From MWBV01 sp964447315 (GTDB lineage Archaea; Nanobdellota; Nanobdellia; Pacearchaeales; GW2011-AR1), in contig CAYURQ010000008.1 in assembly GCA_964447315.1 (NCBI GenBank), positions 1 to 31,970 on the forward strand: a stretch of 31,970 nucleotides of DNA, written 5' to 3'. The position numbers and the translations under genes were made by a program. The notes beneath the pieces were generated by a model. That model saw nothing but the letters and a program-made list of their open reading frames with translations, made no database searches and was not told the origin of the DNA. Shown here one piece after another: positions 1-7,836 of this stretch. Within the stretch, counting starts at the first letter, position 1, and each line of letters starts with the position of its first letter.

Positions 1-1
1 T

Positions 2-127
2 TGCCAAGCTGGAATCCCTCTTTTGAAATCAGAATCTGAAATCCTCTCTATAATGAAGAAAACAGGTTATGATTCAGATGTTTGCCAAGCTGGAATAGAT
101 GTTCTTGAAAAGATGAGAAATAAATAA
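2..127 (+). CDS. C-terminal end of a repeat-containing protein (partial)
   Basis: An open frame enters from the left edge and stops at TAA 125-127, giving 41 residues. The peptide CQAGI occurs twice in the same frame, encoded by an identical 15-nt sequence at 1-15 and 82-96. The second copy is preceded by a stretch reading TGYDSDV. This suggests the last one and a half units of a tandem repeat of about 27 residues. An internal ATG at 53 could start a 24-residue peptide, but the in-frame repeat upstream argues for a longer protein that begins outside the window. A terminator follows 20 nt downstream. I do not recognise the family. Confidence 0.5.
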   Translation, partial: CQAGIPLLKSESEILSIMKKTGYDSDVCQAGIDVLEKMRNK

Positions 128-147
128 TTTCTTGTGAAGTTGAAAGG

Positions 148-186
148 AACCAAGACCTCTCTTTGAAGTGCTTGGTTTTTTGTTTT
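148..186 (+). terminator. Rho-independent terminator
   Basis: Arms AACCAAG (148-154) and CTTGGTT (171-177) enclose a 16-nt loop and are followed by a T-rich tract. It closes the partial gene at the left edge. The same arms recur in the stem-loops at 2011 and 8398. Confidence 0.75.
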
Positions 187-261
187 GGAAACAACGTTAT
201 ATCCTACAATTATATAGAGAAAAATTATTTTGATATTAATATTAATTAAATAAATTAAGTT

Positions 262-888
262 ATGAAAAATTTAATCATTGTGTTTATCAGTATTTTTGTA
301 TTTGCAATAAGTGTAAATGCTCAGGAAACAAAGGACACTACCAAAACTAAAGAATGGTGGGATGGACTTTCAGCAACTTTTGTTACTGGAGAAACTGCCC
401 TTACAGATGGAAATACTCTTTTCCTTGCTTGGAAAAAAGGAAAATCAGTTCTTATGGCTGACTTTAATGCAGAGCTTGGAGAGTTCATGTATTTTTACTA
501 CCCAAAACCCTGGTTTTCTATAGGCCCTTCTGTGGGTTTTCTTTGGGGAAGACCATATGCAGGACCAATTGGAACAATTGAATTTTACAAAGGAAACTTT
601 AAGTTCAATACTCTTAACTGGTTTGGATGGGATTTTGGAAATGCCCTGAATGAGTTTAACTTCTTATTTTCTTTTCATCAATTTAATTTTGGATATACTT
701 TTAAAGAAAAGTTTTCAATTGAAGCATATTATGTTCTTCAGCATTTTAAGAAAAATGTTCCAGAACACATTCCAGGAACAAAACTAACCTTCATTCTTAA
801 TGAAACCTGGTCTGCTTTCGGAGGATGGGCTTATATGGTGCATGAGAATTACCATCTTTGGTCGTGTGGAATTACTTTTAAACTTTAA
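262..888 (+). CDS. exported protein, probable outer-membrane beta-barrel
   Basis: A protein of 208 residues. Residues 1-20 form a Sec signal peptide (hydrophobic core after MKN) with a likely signal peptidase I cut at VNA|QE. The mature part is rich in aromatic residues and glycine, has alternating hydrophobic patterns (for example residues 75-110 and 125-165) and ends in the strand-like GITFKL, as in small outer-membrane barrels of Bacteroidota. No enzymatic motif is visible. The start is the ATG at 262, preceded by an A/T-rich leader without Shine-Dalgarno, typical of that phylum. Function is unknown; barrel topology is inferred from pattern only. Confidence 0.7.
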   Translation: MKNLIIVFISIFVFAISVNAQETKDTTKTKEWWDGLSATFVTGETALTDGNTLFLAWKKGKSVLMADFNAELGEFMYFYYPKPWFSIGPSVGFLWGRPYAGPIGTIEFYKGNFKFNTLNWFGWDFGNALNEFNFLFSFHQFNFGYTFKEKFSIEAYYVLQHFKKNVPEHIPGTKLTFILNETWSAFGGWAYMVHENYHLWSCGITFKL

Positions 889-904
889 AATAAATTTAGA
901 AATC

Positions 905-1000
905 ATGAAAAATTTCATTATTTTTATCGAAATTATTGCATTATCTATGAATTTTTTAGTTCTTAGGTTTTGTTGGCTCAAAAAAAGTAAAAAATTATGA
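905..1000 (+). pseudogene. 31-codon ORF, possibly the relic of an exported-protein gene
   Basis: ATG 905 sits in the leader context AGAAATC-ATGAAAAAT that also precedes the gene at 2159. The product begins like a local signal peptide (MKNFIIFI) but breaks off after 31 residues in a basic tail. A single-base shift near 965 would replace that tail with the frame reading GFVGSKKVKNYEYFF. It may be a decayed gene start or a small membrane peptide. The stretch 1001-1082 up to the next gene holds only A/T-rich sequence. Confidence 0.3.
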
Positions 1001-1082
1001 ATACTTTTTCTAGATTTAGTTTTTTGAGTATGTTTTTTACAGCATAATAAATTATTTAAGAAAATGACATAAACAAAGAAAA

Positions 1083-1598
1083 ATGAGAAATTTCCTTATT
1101 GCTTTACTCGCAACTATTGTATCCACTTTGTTTTTTGGATGCGCAGACAACTTTTATCCTCAGTATTATTTTGGAGGCAGCACTCTTAATTATCCTATTG
1201 TGGAAGAATTTGAAATCAAAGAAACCGGAACAATTATTCAATTCAAAACCCTTCTTTTGGGAAAAGAAAAAAATAATATTCTCCAGGTTCAAATAAAACA
1301 ACTAGGGGAGTATTTTCAGGCTTATCCTCTTGGGTATACCAATAGATTTTTGCAGGAAGCAACTTCAATAAACCTTGGAAAAGGATACTATCTTTATTTG
1401 GTTAACGGAAATGATGGGGAAAGGCACATTTTTTTAAATGCTACTCTTAGGGATAAAAATTGGAGCCCTTTTGGTTCTTTTGAATTAGAGTATCCTACAC
1501 AAAATCTTTCAATAGTTCCAGGAAAAAAAGGAAGTTACCAAAATATAAAGGTCCTTAAAACCCTGAACTGCACAATCACCAAAAGAAATGAAGGGTAA
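1083..1598 (+). CDS. putative lipoprotein
   Basis: A protein of 171 residues with a lipoprotein signal peptide. A hydrophobic stretch at residues 4-19 ends in FFGC, with Cys20 as the probable lipidated residue, followed by ADNFYPQ. The rest is soluble and mixed alpha/beta in appearance, with no motif I recognise. Its TAA overlaps the ATG of the next gene by one base (TAATG at 1596-1600), so the two are very probably translated as a coupled pair. The initiating ATG at 1083 lies in an A-rich context. The family is unknown. Confidence 0.65.
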   Translation: MRNFLIALLATIVSTLFFGCADNFYPQYYFGGSTLNYPIVEEFEIKETGTIIQFKTLLLGKEKNNILQVQIKQLGEYFQAYPLGYTNRFLQEATSINLGKGYYLYLVNGNDGERHIFLNATLRDKNWSPFGSFELEYPTQNLSIVPGKKGSYQNIKVLKTLNCTITKRNEG

Positions 1599-1810
1599 TG
1601 TCAGTTTATAAAAAAGAAGAGCCTTCAGCAATTATCCTCTTTGCAGGAATGTTTATAGTGTCTGGAATAGGATTTGCAGCTGATTTAATTGAGCTTAATG
1701 CAGGAAGTAGTCCTTTTTGGAATATAAAAGGATGGGTCATTCTTTTGTTGATTCTCTTAGTATTGCTAGGTATATCTATTTATGCAAGGATAAATCAGGT
1801 TAAAAATTAA
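1598..1810 (+). CDS. small two-TM membrane protein
   Basis: A protein of 70 residues with two hydrophobic helices (about residues 11-30 and 43-61) and short charged ends. It is coupled to the lipoprotein upstream through the TAATG overlap, so the pair may act together at the envelope. No conserved motif is seen and no function can be given. The real start should be the overlapping ATG, because no other in-frame ATG lies before the first helix. Confidence 0.6.
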   Translation: MSVYKKEEPSAIILFAGMFIVSGIGFAADLIELNAGSSPFWNIKGWVILLLILLVLLGISIYARINQVKN

Positions 1811-1830
1811 AAACAATTAAACAAAATACA

Positions 1831-1974
1831 ATGAAAGAACAAACTCAATTTGATTGGAGTTATGAAAATGACCTTTTTAGAGAAATGTCCTTTTCTCACA
1901 ATGGAGATTCAAGAGCTAGTGTAAGAAAAGTAAACAGAAAAGGTTCCAGCAAAGTCCGGAAAATGAGAAGTTAA
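1831..1974 (+). CDS. small basic protein (47 aa)
   Basis: ATG 1831 to TAA 1974. The N-terminal half is acidic/aromatic (contains FDWSYENDLF) and the C-terminal half is strongly basic, ending in KVRKMRS. It follows the two-TM gene by 20 nt and is closed 37 nt later by the terminator at 2011, so it fits as the last gene of that transcript. It resembles the 42-aa ORF at 4540 in size and basic tail but not clearly in sequence. Function unknown. Confidence 0.45.
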   Translation: MKEQTQFDWSYENDLFREMSFSHNGDSRASVRKVNRKGSSKVRKMRS

Positions 1975-2010
1975 ATTAATCTTTTAGTTAAATTTTGTGA
2001 AGTTGGCAAG

Positions 2011-2041
2011 AACCAAGGCTTTAGATGCGCTTGGTTTTTAT
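2011..2041 (+). terminator. Rho-independent terminator
   Basis: Arms AACCAAG (2011-2017) and CTTGGTT (2030-2036) with a 12-nt loop and a T-rich 3' side. The arms equal those of the terminator at 148, and a GTGAAGTTG stretch also lies shortly before both. Confidence 0.75.
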
Positions 2042-2067
2042 TAATTAATTTTGTTTGAAGATAATAT

Positions 2068-2091
2068 TCTGCCAAGGCCATGGAGGGCAGA
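2068..2091 (+). other. hairpin in the leader of the gene at 2159
   Basis: TCTGCC (2068-2073) pairs with GGCAGA (2086-2091) around a loop containing the palindrome CCATGG. It lies 68 nt before the next ATG and carries no T-run, so it is not a terminator. It could be a leader structure or an operator; nothing in the sequence decides this. Confidence 0.25.
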
Positions 2092-2158
2092 ACACTATAT
2101 ATTTTATTTTATTAGAAAAAATTAAACAAATAAATAAAAAAACTAAAAATTAGAAATC

Positions 2159-3205
2159 ATGAAAAATTATGAAAAATTCATTGAAAATCTTCAAGGAATG
2201 AATTTAGAGACACAAGTAGAGGTCTTGAAATCTGAACTTGGAAGAGAAAATGACAGAAAAAAATCATGGAGATTTTCTACTGTTGTTTTTATTGTAACTA
2301 CTATCATCCTCTTAATTATATCAAAATGTGAAGGAGATAAAATGGCAAAAAGAATTTCTGAAATTGAAAAAGCAAACCAGGAATTACTTGTTGAAAACCA
2401 AGGTTTGAAAGGAGATGTAAATGTTTTAGTAAAAGAAGTTGAGTGCCTGAATAATGAAATCTCTCACCTCAAAAAAGAAATTGATTTTCTTGAGGATATT
2501 GTTAATACTCAGAAAAAAGTTATTGATAATTATGAAAATCAAAAACCTGCTTTAGTAATTTCTGAAGAAACAAAAAATGGAAAGAATGTCGTGAATGTTA
2601 AAGCCATAATTGTTACTAAATCCTCTAATCTTCTTAGTGAAGAAGAATTTGAATGTTCAGATGTTGAGGAATCTTTTTCAGAAGGATTTATTTCAAAAGA
2701 AGAGTGTGACTCGTACATTGGTTTCTTAGAAGCATCTTTAAATGAATTGAAAAATGAATCAGTTGAAGTTGAAATGAATAAGAAAAGTCCTGATGGTTCT
2801 TTTTTCCTTGGTTCAAGAAAGATGTCTTATGCAGATATGCTTAGCATGGAAGTAAATCCTGTTATGGGTCTTTCCCATACATTTACTGAATATTGTGAAA
2901 ATCCTTACAGAACAAAGAAAGAAAAATCTTTCAGAAATGGGTTGATTTTTGGTATTGCAGGAGTAGGAGTATATGGAATTACAGAATTGGGGCATCCTAT
3001 ATTCAGAGACCCTCCAGCTGATAATTCAGATGCAAAGCGCAAATCAAATACAATAAAAGGATTGCGTATTGGTGCAGGAGTTCTTGGAGCAGCTTCTATT
3101 GTAGAATTTACAAGAGCTTGGCATTTTCACAGGCTTGAAGGGAAGTATATTGTAGGTCCAACCACTCTGGGAGTTTCTGTAAATTTAAGCAGTTTAAGCA
3201 AATAA
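2159..3205 (+). CDS. membrane-anchored coiled-coil protein
   Basis: A protein of 348 residues. A charged N-terminal segment of about 38 residues precedes one transmembrane helix (about residues 40-56), then a heptad-patterned coiled coil (about residues 61-128, rich in E, K, L, I, N). The central region (130-250) is acidic and soluble. Two glycine-rich hydrophobic stretches lie near residues 263-280 and 300-318 (containing GLIFGIAGVGVYG and GAGVLGAAS). The layout suggests an envelope protein with an extended spacer. There is no cleavable signal peptide. The start context (AGAAATC-ATG) matches other genes here. The family is not recognised. Confidence 0.65.
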   Translation: MKNYEKFIENLQGMNLETQVEVLKSELGRENDRKKSWRFSTVVFIVTTIILLIISKCEGDKMAKRISEIEKANQELLVENQGLKGDVNVLVKEVECLNNEISHLKKEIDFLEDIVNTQKKVIDNYENQKPALVISEETKNGKNVVNVKAIIVTKSSNLLSEEEFECSDVEESFSEGFISKEECDSYIGFLEASLNELKNESVEVEMNKKSPDGSFFLGSRKMSYADMLSMEVNPVMGLSHTFTEYCENPYRTKKEKSFRNGLIFGIAGVGVYGITELGHPIFRDPPADNSDAKRKSNTIKGLRIGAGVLGAASIVEFTRAWHFHRLEGKYIVGPTTLGVSVNLSSLSK

Positions 3206-3238
3206 AATAAAAACCAATAAAAATAGGAGGAATTTAAA

Positions 3239-4414
3239 ATGAAAACTTTTTTTAGTAATTTCGTAATTATGTTTGCAATTTCTATTGCAGCATTGTCATG
3301 CTCAGAAGATATCTGGGTTCATGATGGAGCAGACGGTAAGGATGGAGAAGATGGATTTACTTCTTTGATGCATTTTGATGAAGTAACCCAAACCAAGATT
3401 TTTTACCTGGATAGGGATAGGAATCTTAGTTTAACTTCTCAAGACTCTATCTTGTATCAGGAATCCAAAGAAGGATTCTTGTTTATTCCTGTTGGAGATT
3501 GCATTGAGTTATATAAGACAGTGGGAACCACTGAAATCTTTGTGGGAAGTATATGTGATGGTGTTGATGGAGAAACTGGACCACAAGGGCCTGCAGGAAA
3601 TGATGGAGAAGCTGGTTCAGATGGACAAGATGGAGAGGCAGGAATTGTTGTTTTTAGTATTGTTCCAGACTCTGTTAATTGCAAAAGTGGTATGAGAGTA
3701 ATTATGACAAGTCTCCAAGGAGGAGAGGAAATAAGCTCTGTTTCATTCTGCGTTCCTAGAGATGGTGAAGATGGAATGACTGTGGTTCAAAGAGACACTA
3801 TAGTAATTATAGATAGTATTTTTATTTTCAATACAGATTCTATTGTTAGGATAGATTCCATTTTTGTTATTGGAGAAGATACTACTATAAAAACTTGTGA
3901 ATTTCTCTCTTTGCCAGATTTCCAGGATAAATTCAACAATCCTGATAATAGTTGGCATTACTGGAATGAAGGATATCTCTTTGAAAAGGGTTTGATTTCA
4001 ATAAATGGAGTTGATTCTCCTGAAGGAAATGGAACAGTGGTTTTGCATAAATATGGTGCAAATTGGGCAGAATTCTGGACTCCAGAATTTCCTGAAAGCG
4101 CAATAACAGGGGTTGAACTTGATGTTGGAAGTAGAAGCACTTGGAAAATTGAGTGCCTTTTTCTAACAGAGGATAACCAAGCTTTTGTTGTACATAGCCA
4201 GGTTATTGAAGGGAAACCAGATATGGTGTGGTTTGATAATAATTCTTATGGAAATCCATTTACTTATTATATTCCTTGGAGCAATATACGTTTCAAAGAT
4301 GTGGTAAGAGTGGGTTTTAGAATCCATAAATATAGAGACTGGAAATCTTTAAACCGAAACCATTCTTTCAATGGAGATAATTTGCGTATTTCTAGGGTAA
4401 AAGTTCTGAAATAA
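3239..4414 (+). CDS. collagen-like lipoprotein with C-terminal binding-type domain
   Basis: A protein of 391 residues. The lipoprotein signal ends in AALSC (Cys21) followed by SED, usual for Bacteroidota surface lipoproteins. A short G-x-y run (residues 30-39) is followed by nine collagen-like triplets at about residues 108-135 (including GETGPQGPAG) and another GEDG at 176-179. Residues 186-218 are rich in I-D-S-I units that look like spacer. Residues 221-391 form a W/F/Y-rich, probably all-beta domain resembling carbohydrate-binding or jelly-roll modules; this is inferred from composition. A good Shine-Dalgarno (AGGAGG) lies ahead of the ATG, unlike most neighbours. A terminator follows 20 nt downstream. 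Role: probably surface adhesion or glycan binding. Confidence 0.75.
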   Translation: MKTFFSNFVIMFAISIAALSCSEDIWVHDGADGKDGEDGFTSLMHFDEVTQTKIFYLDRDRNLSLTSQDSILYQESKEGFLFIPVGDCIELYKTVGTTEIFVGSICDGVDGETGPQGPAGNDGEAGSDGQDGEAGIVVFSIVPDSVNCKSGMRVIMTSLQGGEEISSVSFCVPRDGEDGMTVVQRDTIVIIDSIFIFNTDSIVRIDSIFVIGEDTTIKTCEFLSLPDFQDKFNNPDNSWHYWNEGYLFEKGLISINGVDSPEGNGTVVLHKYGANWAEFWTPEFPESAITGVELDVGSRSTWKIECLFLTEDNQAFVVHSQVIEGKPDMVWFDNNSYGNPFTYYIPWSNIRFKDVVRVGFRIHKYRDWKSLNRNHSFNGDNLRISRVKVLK

Positions 4415-4434
4415 CAACTGTTTATAATCTGAAT

Positions 4435-4486
4435 CCAAAAGTCCCTTTAATTCCTAGAAAGTTTCTGGGACTTTTGGTTTATTTTC
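4435..4486 (+). terminator. Rho-independent terminator
   Basis: An 11-bp stem, CCAAAAGTCCC (4435-4445) with GGGACTTTTGG (4467-4477), followed by TTTATTTT. It ends the collagen-like lipoprotein gene. Confidence 0.8.
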
Positions 4487-4539
4487 TTGTGAATATTCAA
4501 CATAATGTCTAACATATTTAATTATTGGAGGATTTCAAT

Positions 4540-4668
4540 ATGAAAAATTCATCTGAGAAACAATTTCAGGAGTTGAGAGACAATATGCCTCCAGCATATT
4601 TCAATTGCCCCTTTAAATTTGCCAGAAGGAGAGATTATATGAGGGACAAGGCCTGGAAGAGAAATTAA
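4540..4668 (+). CDS. small basic protein (42 aa)
   Basis: ATG 4540 to TAA 4668, preceded by a Shine-Dalgarno-like TTGGAGGA about 8 nt upstream, one of the better ribosome-binding sites in this half. The product has a PPAYFNCPFKF segment and a basic C-terminus (RRRDYMRDKAWKRN). It lies directly downstream of a terminator, so it probably has its own promoter. No family is recognised. Size and basic tail recall the 47-aa ORF at 1831. Confidence 0.45.
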   Translation: MKNSSEKQFQELRDNMPPAYFNCPFKFARRRDYMRDKAWKRN

Positions 4669-4709
4669 TTTATTTTTTAACTTTTAAAAAATCATCTAGA
4701 GTTTATTAA

Positions 4710-5009
4710 AAAAAGGAAAAGAATTTTTTATTACTCTTGACAGGGTGTTATGAGCACTGTGAAAGAGGAAACTTTGTAATGTATGTAAGAGTATTTCTTG
4801 GGTTAGCAATTTTCAGATAAGAAACATCTGGAATTTTTAGTAGTAGATATCTCTCTGATTCAGATGAATTAAATAGCTTGGAAGTTTATAGGAAGGCATG
4901 TTCAATGTTCAGGCTTGTTTACTTTGAAATTGGATTTTCTAGCATTAGTTTCTTTGAGAAAGATTTAAACCTAGGAGGAATTCTCATAAATGCAGGTTTG
5001 TTTTTATAA
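4710..5009 (+). pseudogene. decayed lipoprotein / outer-membrane protein gene
   Basis: One frame reads KKEKNFLLLLLTGC at 4710-4748, a lipoprotein-type signal with lipobox LTGC but no ATG start. It continues through 4817, meets TAA at 4818-4820, and resumes in the same frame for 62 further codons to TAA 5007-5009. The later part contains RYLSDSDELNSLEVYRK and ends in the barrel-like NAGLFL. One lost start and one in-frame stop explain the whole pattern. An unrelated chance frame remains possible at this AT content. Between 5010 and 5186 I see only A/T-rich sequence with no gene. Confidence 0.4.
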
Positions 5010-5186
5010 ACTATAAATAAATTAAATAATTAAAAATAACTTAAAACTAAAAAATTTCTATAAAAAATTATTAGGAGATTATTACAAGGTAGGAAACATA
5101 GCTTGTTTATCTGGAATTAATTTTGTTAATTCTTTTTTAATTATATTTCCTTATCTTAAATTATTATTAACTAAAAATTAAATGTT

Positions 5187-5672
5187 ATGAAAAAGACAGC
5201 TTTTATTTTGGTTATTGCAACGATTTTTTCTTTTTTGAGCCCTCAAATCTCTCAGGCACAAAATGCCTTCTCTGCTTATGGAGGATACTCTTGGATAAAT
5301 GGTGCAGTAGGTGCTGAACTACAAATGGGATACTGGTCAGCCACTGTGGGAATGATGCCAACTTCAATGCCTATGTCCGGAGAATCTGTTCAGGCCTGGT
5401 CTTTGGCGGTTACCTGGTACGGAGATACCTGGGATGCCTCTGCTATGTATATAGCACTGGGATACAATTTTGCTGGTTATCGTTCAGAAACTACTGTTAA
5501 TGGGATTTATACAGAGAATGTAATTGAAGGAATGCCAGTTTTCACAGTGGGATATAAGATTCCGCTTAGTGAACTTTTGTATGTTAAAGGAGGAATTGGT
5601 TATGGATACCATAGCAAAGATGACTTCTTCACTTGGGAACTTTTATTGGGAATTTATATCTTTGGAAATTAA
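5187..5672 (+). CDS. small outer-membrane beta-barrel-like protein
   Basis: A protein of 161 residues. The signal peptide (residues 1-24) ends in SQA|QN. The mature part is built of short alternating amphipathic strands rich in Y, W and G (for example AYGGYSWINGAVGAEL, IALGYNFAGY, VKGGIGYGY) and ends in a hydrophobic strand. This is the look of an 8-stranded barrel of the kind Bacteroidota call outer-membrane beta-barrel proteins. The next gene begins 34 nt downstream and is probably cotranscribed. No substrate or function can be named. Confidence 0.65.
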   Translation: MKKTAFILVIATIFSFLSPQISQAQNAFSAYGGYSWINGAVGAELQMGYWSATVGMMPTSMPMSGESVQAWSLAVTWYGDTWDASAMYIALGYNFAGYRSETTVNGIYTENVIEGMPVFTVGYKIPLSELLYVKGGIGYGYHSKDDFFTWELLLGIYIFGN

Positions 5673-5705
5673 TTTATTTTTAAAACCTCTAAAAACATTT
5701 TTTAA

Positions 5706-6197
5706 ATGAAAATTTTTGAAAGTATTTTAAGCAGAATTTTTAGCGTTCATTTTCTGTTCGCGATGTTAGCCCTTATTACTCTCTATTCTTGTGAAATAAT
5801 TGATCCAGAACCTCCAGAACCTCCTCCTCCTGACTGTGAAGTTTATGAAACAGGAAACGTAACTGTGAAAAACAGAACTGGTTACGGAGGATATGTTGAT
5901 TGTACAAGGAATTCAAATACCACCTATGATGAAAGATGGGTTGGAAATGGCTCAAGTACAAAGTACAGGAATGTAGATGCCAATGAAACCAAACGTGTTT
6001 GGTTTAGTTTGGATAAGGATTCCTGGATTTATGATACAGAATTTCTTTCCCCCTGTGAACATTTGGAATTTACCTGGACAAATTCTGGAAAAAAGTCTAC
6101 AGGAGAACAAAAATCATTCTTTATAGAAGTGAAGAGTATGAAAACCGGGCAAATACTGGACGTGTGTGAAGTTCAGAGGTGGGTTCAGAAAGAATGA
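5706..6197 (+). CDS. putative lipoprotein with proline-rich spacer
   Basis: A protein of 163 residues. A long signal peptide ends in LYSC (Cys29). A spacer of E and P (PEPPEPPPP, residues about 34-42) follows, then a compact domain with Cys residues at the start (DCEVYE), in DCTRN, in PCEHLEF and in DVCEVQ. These may form disulfides in the periplasm or at the surface. The domain looks beta-rich. It follows the barrel gene and is closed by the stem-loop at 6217. No known family is recognised. Confidence 0.65.
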   Translation: MKIFESILSRIFSVHFLFAMLALITLYSCEIIDPEPPEPPPPDCEVYETGNVTVKNRTGYGGYVDCTRNSNTTYDERWVGNGSSTKYRNVDANETKRVWFSLDKDSWIYDTEFLSPCEHLEFTWTNSGKKSTGEQKSFFIEVKSMKTGQILDVCEVQRWVQKE

Positions 6198-6216
6198 TGC
6201 TGTTTAATAGGTTTTT

Positions 6217-6256
6217 TAATGGGCAGGACTCAAAATACTGGGCTTCCTGCCCATTA
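6217..6256 (+). terminator. strong stem-loop, probable terminator
   Basis: A 12-bp stem, TAATGGGCAGGA (6217-6228) with TCCTGCCCATTA (6245-6256), between two same-strand genes. The T-tract after it is weak (TTTACTTTAAA), so termination may be partial. Confidence 0.6.
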
Positions 6257-6276
6257 TTTACTTTAAAAAAAGAAAG

Positions 6277-7005
6277 ATGAAAAAAATACTTTTCTTAATA
6301 ACTTTATTTTCCTTAACCGGAATGCTTTACTCGCAAGACCTTATGATTTTTTGCGACCCAGGGTATCGAGTATACATAGATGGGAACTATGAAGGAACAA
6401 CGAACGAAGCAGAAGAAGGATTACACATAGTATCAATTACTATTGGTGAGCATTCCATGGAACTTCGGAAAGGAAAAGAAGTCGAAGCCTTTGATTTGCG
6501 AATTGAATCTGGATACAACGAATTCAACTATGCGGATTTTAAAGATTGGAAACACTTTAGGACAGATGGATACTACGTCGCCTTACTTGGAGAAAGACCT
6601 TCTTTTAATTCAAGAAGACGAATGGAACACTATGTTTTCATGTACTTTGGTGTTGATAATCCAACAACTCACGAAGTTGAACTGAGATGGTGTTTTGGAA
6701 ACATAGTCTATGTGAATTCAGTACCGCAACAGTCGTTTGAAGATTACTATGGAGGTGTTTTCAAAAATAAGTTTCGTCACAACATAAATAATTGGGGAGG
6801 CTATTTTGACATAGATGAAGATTTAGAATACCATTTCTTCGGAGATGTTGGGATAACTTCGGACTTCCAATCAAGAATAAGTTGTGGAGGATATTTCGTT
6901 CCATCAGGCGGATTCAGACTAAAAATGAATATCTCTTACAGGGATAATAGAAGACATCTTTTCGCAGATTATTTGGACTTTGAATTTTATCCAATGTCAT
7001 ATTAA
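6277..7005 (+). CDS. exported PEGA-domain protein, paralogue 1
   Basis: A protein of 242 residues. The signal peptide (1-19) ends in LYS|QD. Residues about 21-75 match the PEGA pattern: P-x-Y-x-VYIDG-x-Y-x-G, then an I-x-x-GEHSMEL strand. PEGA domains are small surface-associated beta modules of unknown exact role. The C-terminal part (residues 90-242) has HFRTDGYY and a YFGVDNP...EVELRW block that is shared with the next gene, so the two are full-length paralogues. It lies in a three-gene unit bounded by stem-loops at 6217 and 8398. These genes contain more CG dinucleotides than their neighbours by eye. Confidence 0.75.
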   Translation: MKKILFLITLFSLTGMLYSQDLMIFCDPGYRVYIDGNYEGTTNEAEEGLHIVSITIGEHSMELRKGKEVEAFDLRIESGYNEFNYADFKDWKHFRTDGYYVALLGERPSFNSRRRMEHYVFMYFGVDNPTTHEVELRWCFGNIVYVNSVPQQSFEDYYGGVFKNKFRHNINNWGGYFDIDEDLEYHFFGDVGITSDFQSRISCGGYFVPSGGFRLKMNISYRDNRRHLFADYLDFEFYPMSY

Positions 7006-7024
7006 ACTCTAAAAACAAAAAGGT

Positions 7025-7816
7025 ATGAAAAAAACAATTCTTTTACTCGTCGCACTGTTTTCCATCATCGGAACTCTACGTGCGCAAAGCCTGCTCATCA
7101 TCACAGAACCGGAATACAGGGTTTATATTGATGGTGATTTCAAAGGTTTTACTACAACAGAACAGGACGGAATCTATATTCCTGAAATCTCTGTTGGTGA
7201 ACACTTTCTTGACTTTAAGAAAGGAGATTTTGTCGCTTCGTTTGACCTTACAATCGTGGAAGGACACAACGAGACAGAAATCGAACTCTCTACAACGGCT
7301 CCAAAAGGCTTTCGAACCGACGGGTATTATTTAGCATATTACAAAAAAAATACTGGTGGTGGAAGCTTACTTAGAGGAAAAGTGGAATCAGATACCTACT
7401 TCTTACTCTATTTCGGTGATGATCAATCATCAACAGAAGAAGTAGAGATAAAATGGATTTCTCCAAGGATTAGCCAAAACTCTTCAAGAAATAATTATAC
7501 CATTGAAGAGCAGTTTCAAGGACTTTTGAAAGGACGCAACATTGGTGACTTACCTGAGAAAAGAACAGAGGAATTTCTATGGGAAGGAAGTGTAAATGTT
7601 GCTTCTGACGGCACTTTCGAAGGAGATTTATTGATGGTGTCGCACTATGAATACCTGGATAGGCCTTCAATTGCCCATCATTGGCTTCACTGTTTTGGTT
7701 CATTTGAGGAGGACTCGGATAATTTCACGCTTGAATTTATTGTTCGGGATGTGAATGATCCAACAAGAGACGAATTCGAGAAAGAATTTCTCTTTGAATT
7801 CAAGGAGAGTAATTAA
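7025..7816 (+). CDS. exported PEGA-domain protein, paralogue 2
   Basis: A protein of 263 residues. The signal peptide (1-20) ends in LRA|QS. The PEGA-like module covers residues about 22-80 (P-x-YRVYIDGDFKG, then SVGEHFLDFKKG). The blocks FRTDGYYLAY and YFGDDQSSTEEVEIKW correspond to those in the preceding gene, which shows tandem duplication. It lies 19 nt after paralogue 1 and 20 nt before the next gene, so the three are an operon. The C-terminal part beyond residue 150 is less conserved between the copies. Function unknown; secreted or surface location is inferred from the signal peptide. Confidence 0.75.
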   Translation: MKKTILLLVALFSIIGTLRAQSLLIITEPEYRVYIDGDFKGFTTTEQDGIYIPEISVGEHFLDFKKGDFVASFDLTIVEGHNETEIELSTTAPKGFRTDGYYLAYYKKNTGGGSLLRGKVESDTYFLLYFGDDQSSTEEVEIKWISPRISQNSSRNNYTIEEQFQGLLKGRNIGDLPEKRTEEFLWEGSVNVASDGTFEGDLLMVSHYEYLDRPSIAHHWLHCFGSFEEDSDNFTLEFIVRDVNDPTRDEFEKEFLFEFKESN

Positions 7817-7836
7817 GAACCAAAAAAATATTTCCG

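Noticed and set aside
184..212. Bacteroidota -33/-7 promoter ahead of the gene at 262
   Set aside because: TTTG and a TACAATTA stretch are 17 nt apart, but the -7 match lacks TTTG and the same pair is not found before other genes.
3457..3684. Minus-strand ORF rich in P, S and G
   Set aside because: It is the shadow of the collagen-like triplets on the + strand.
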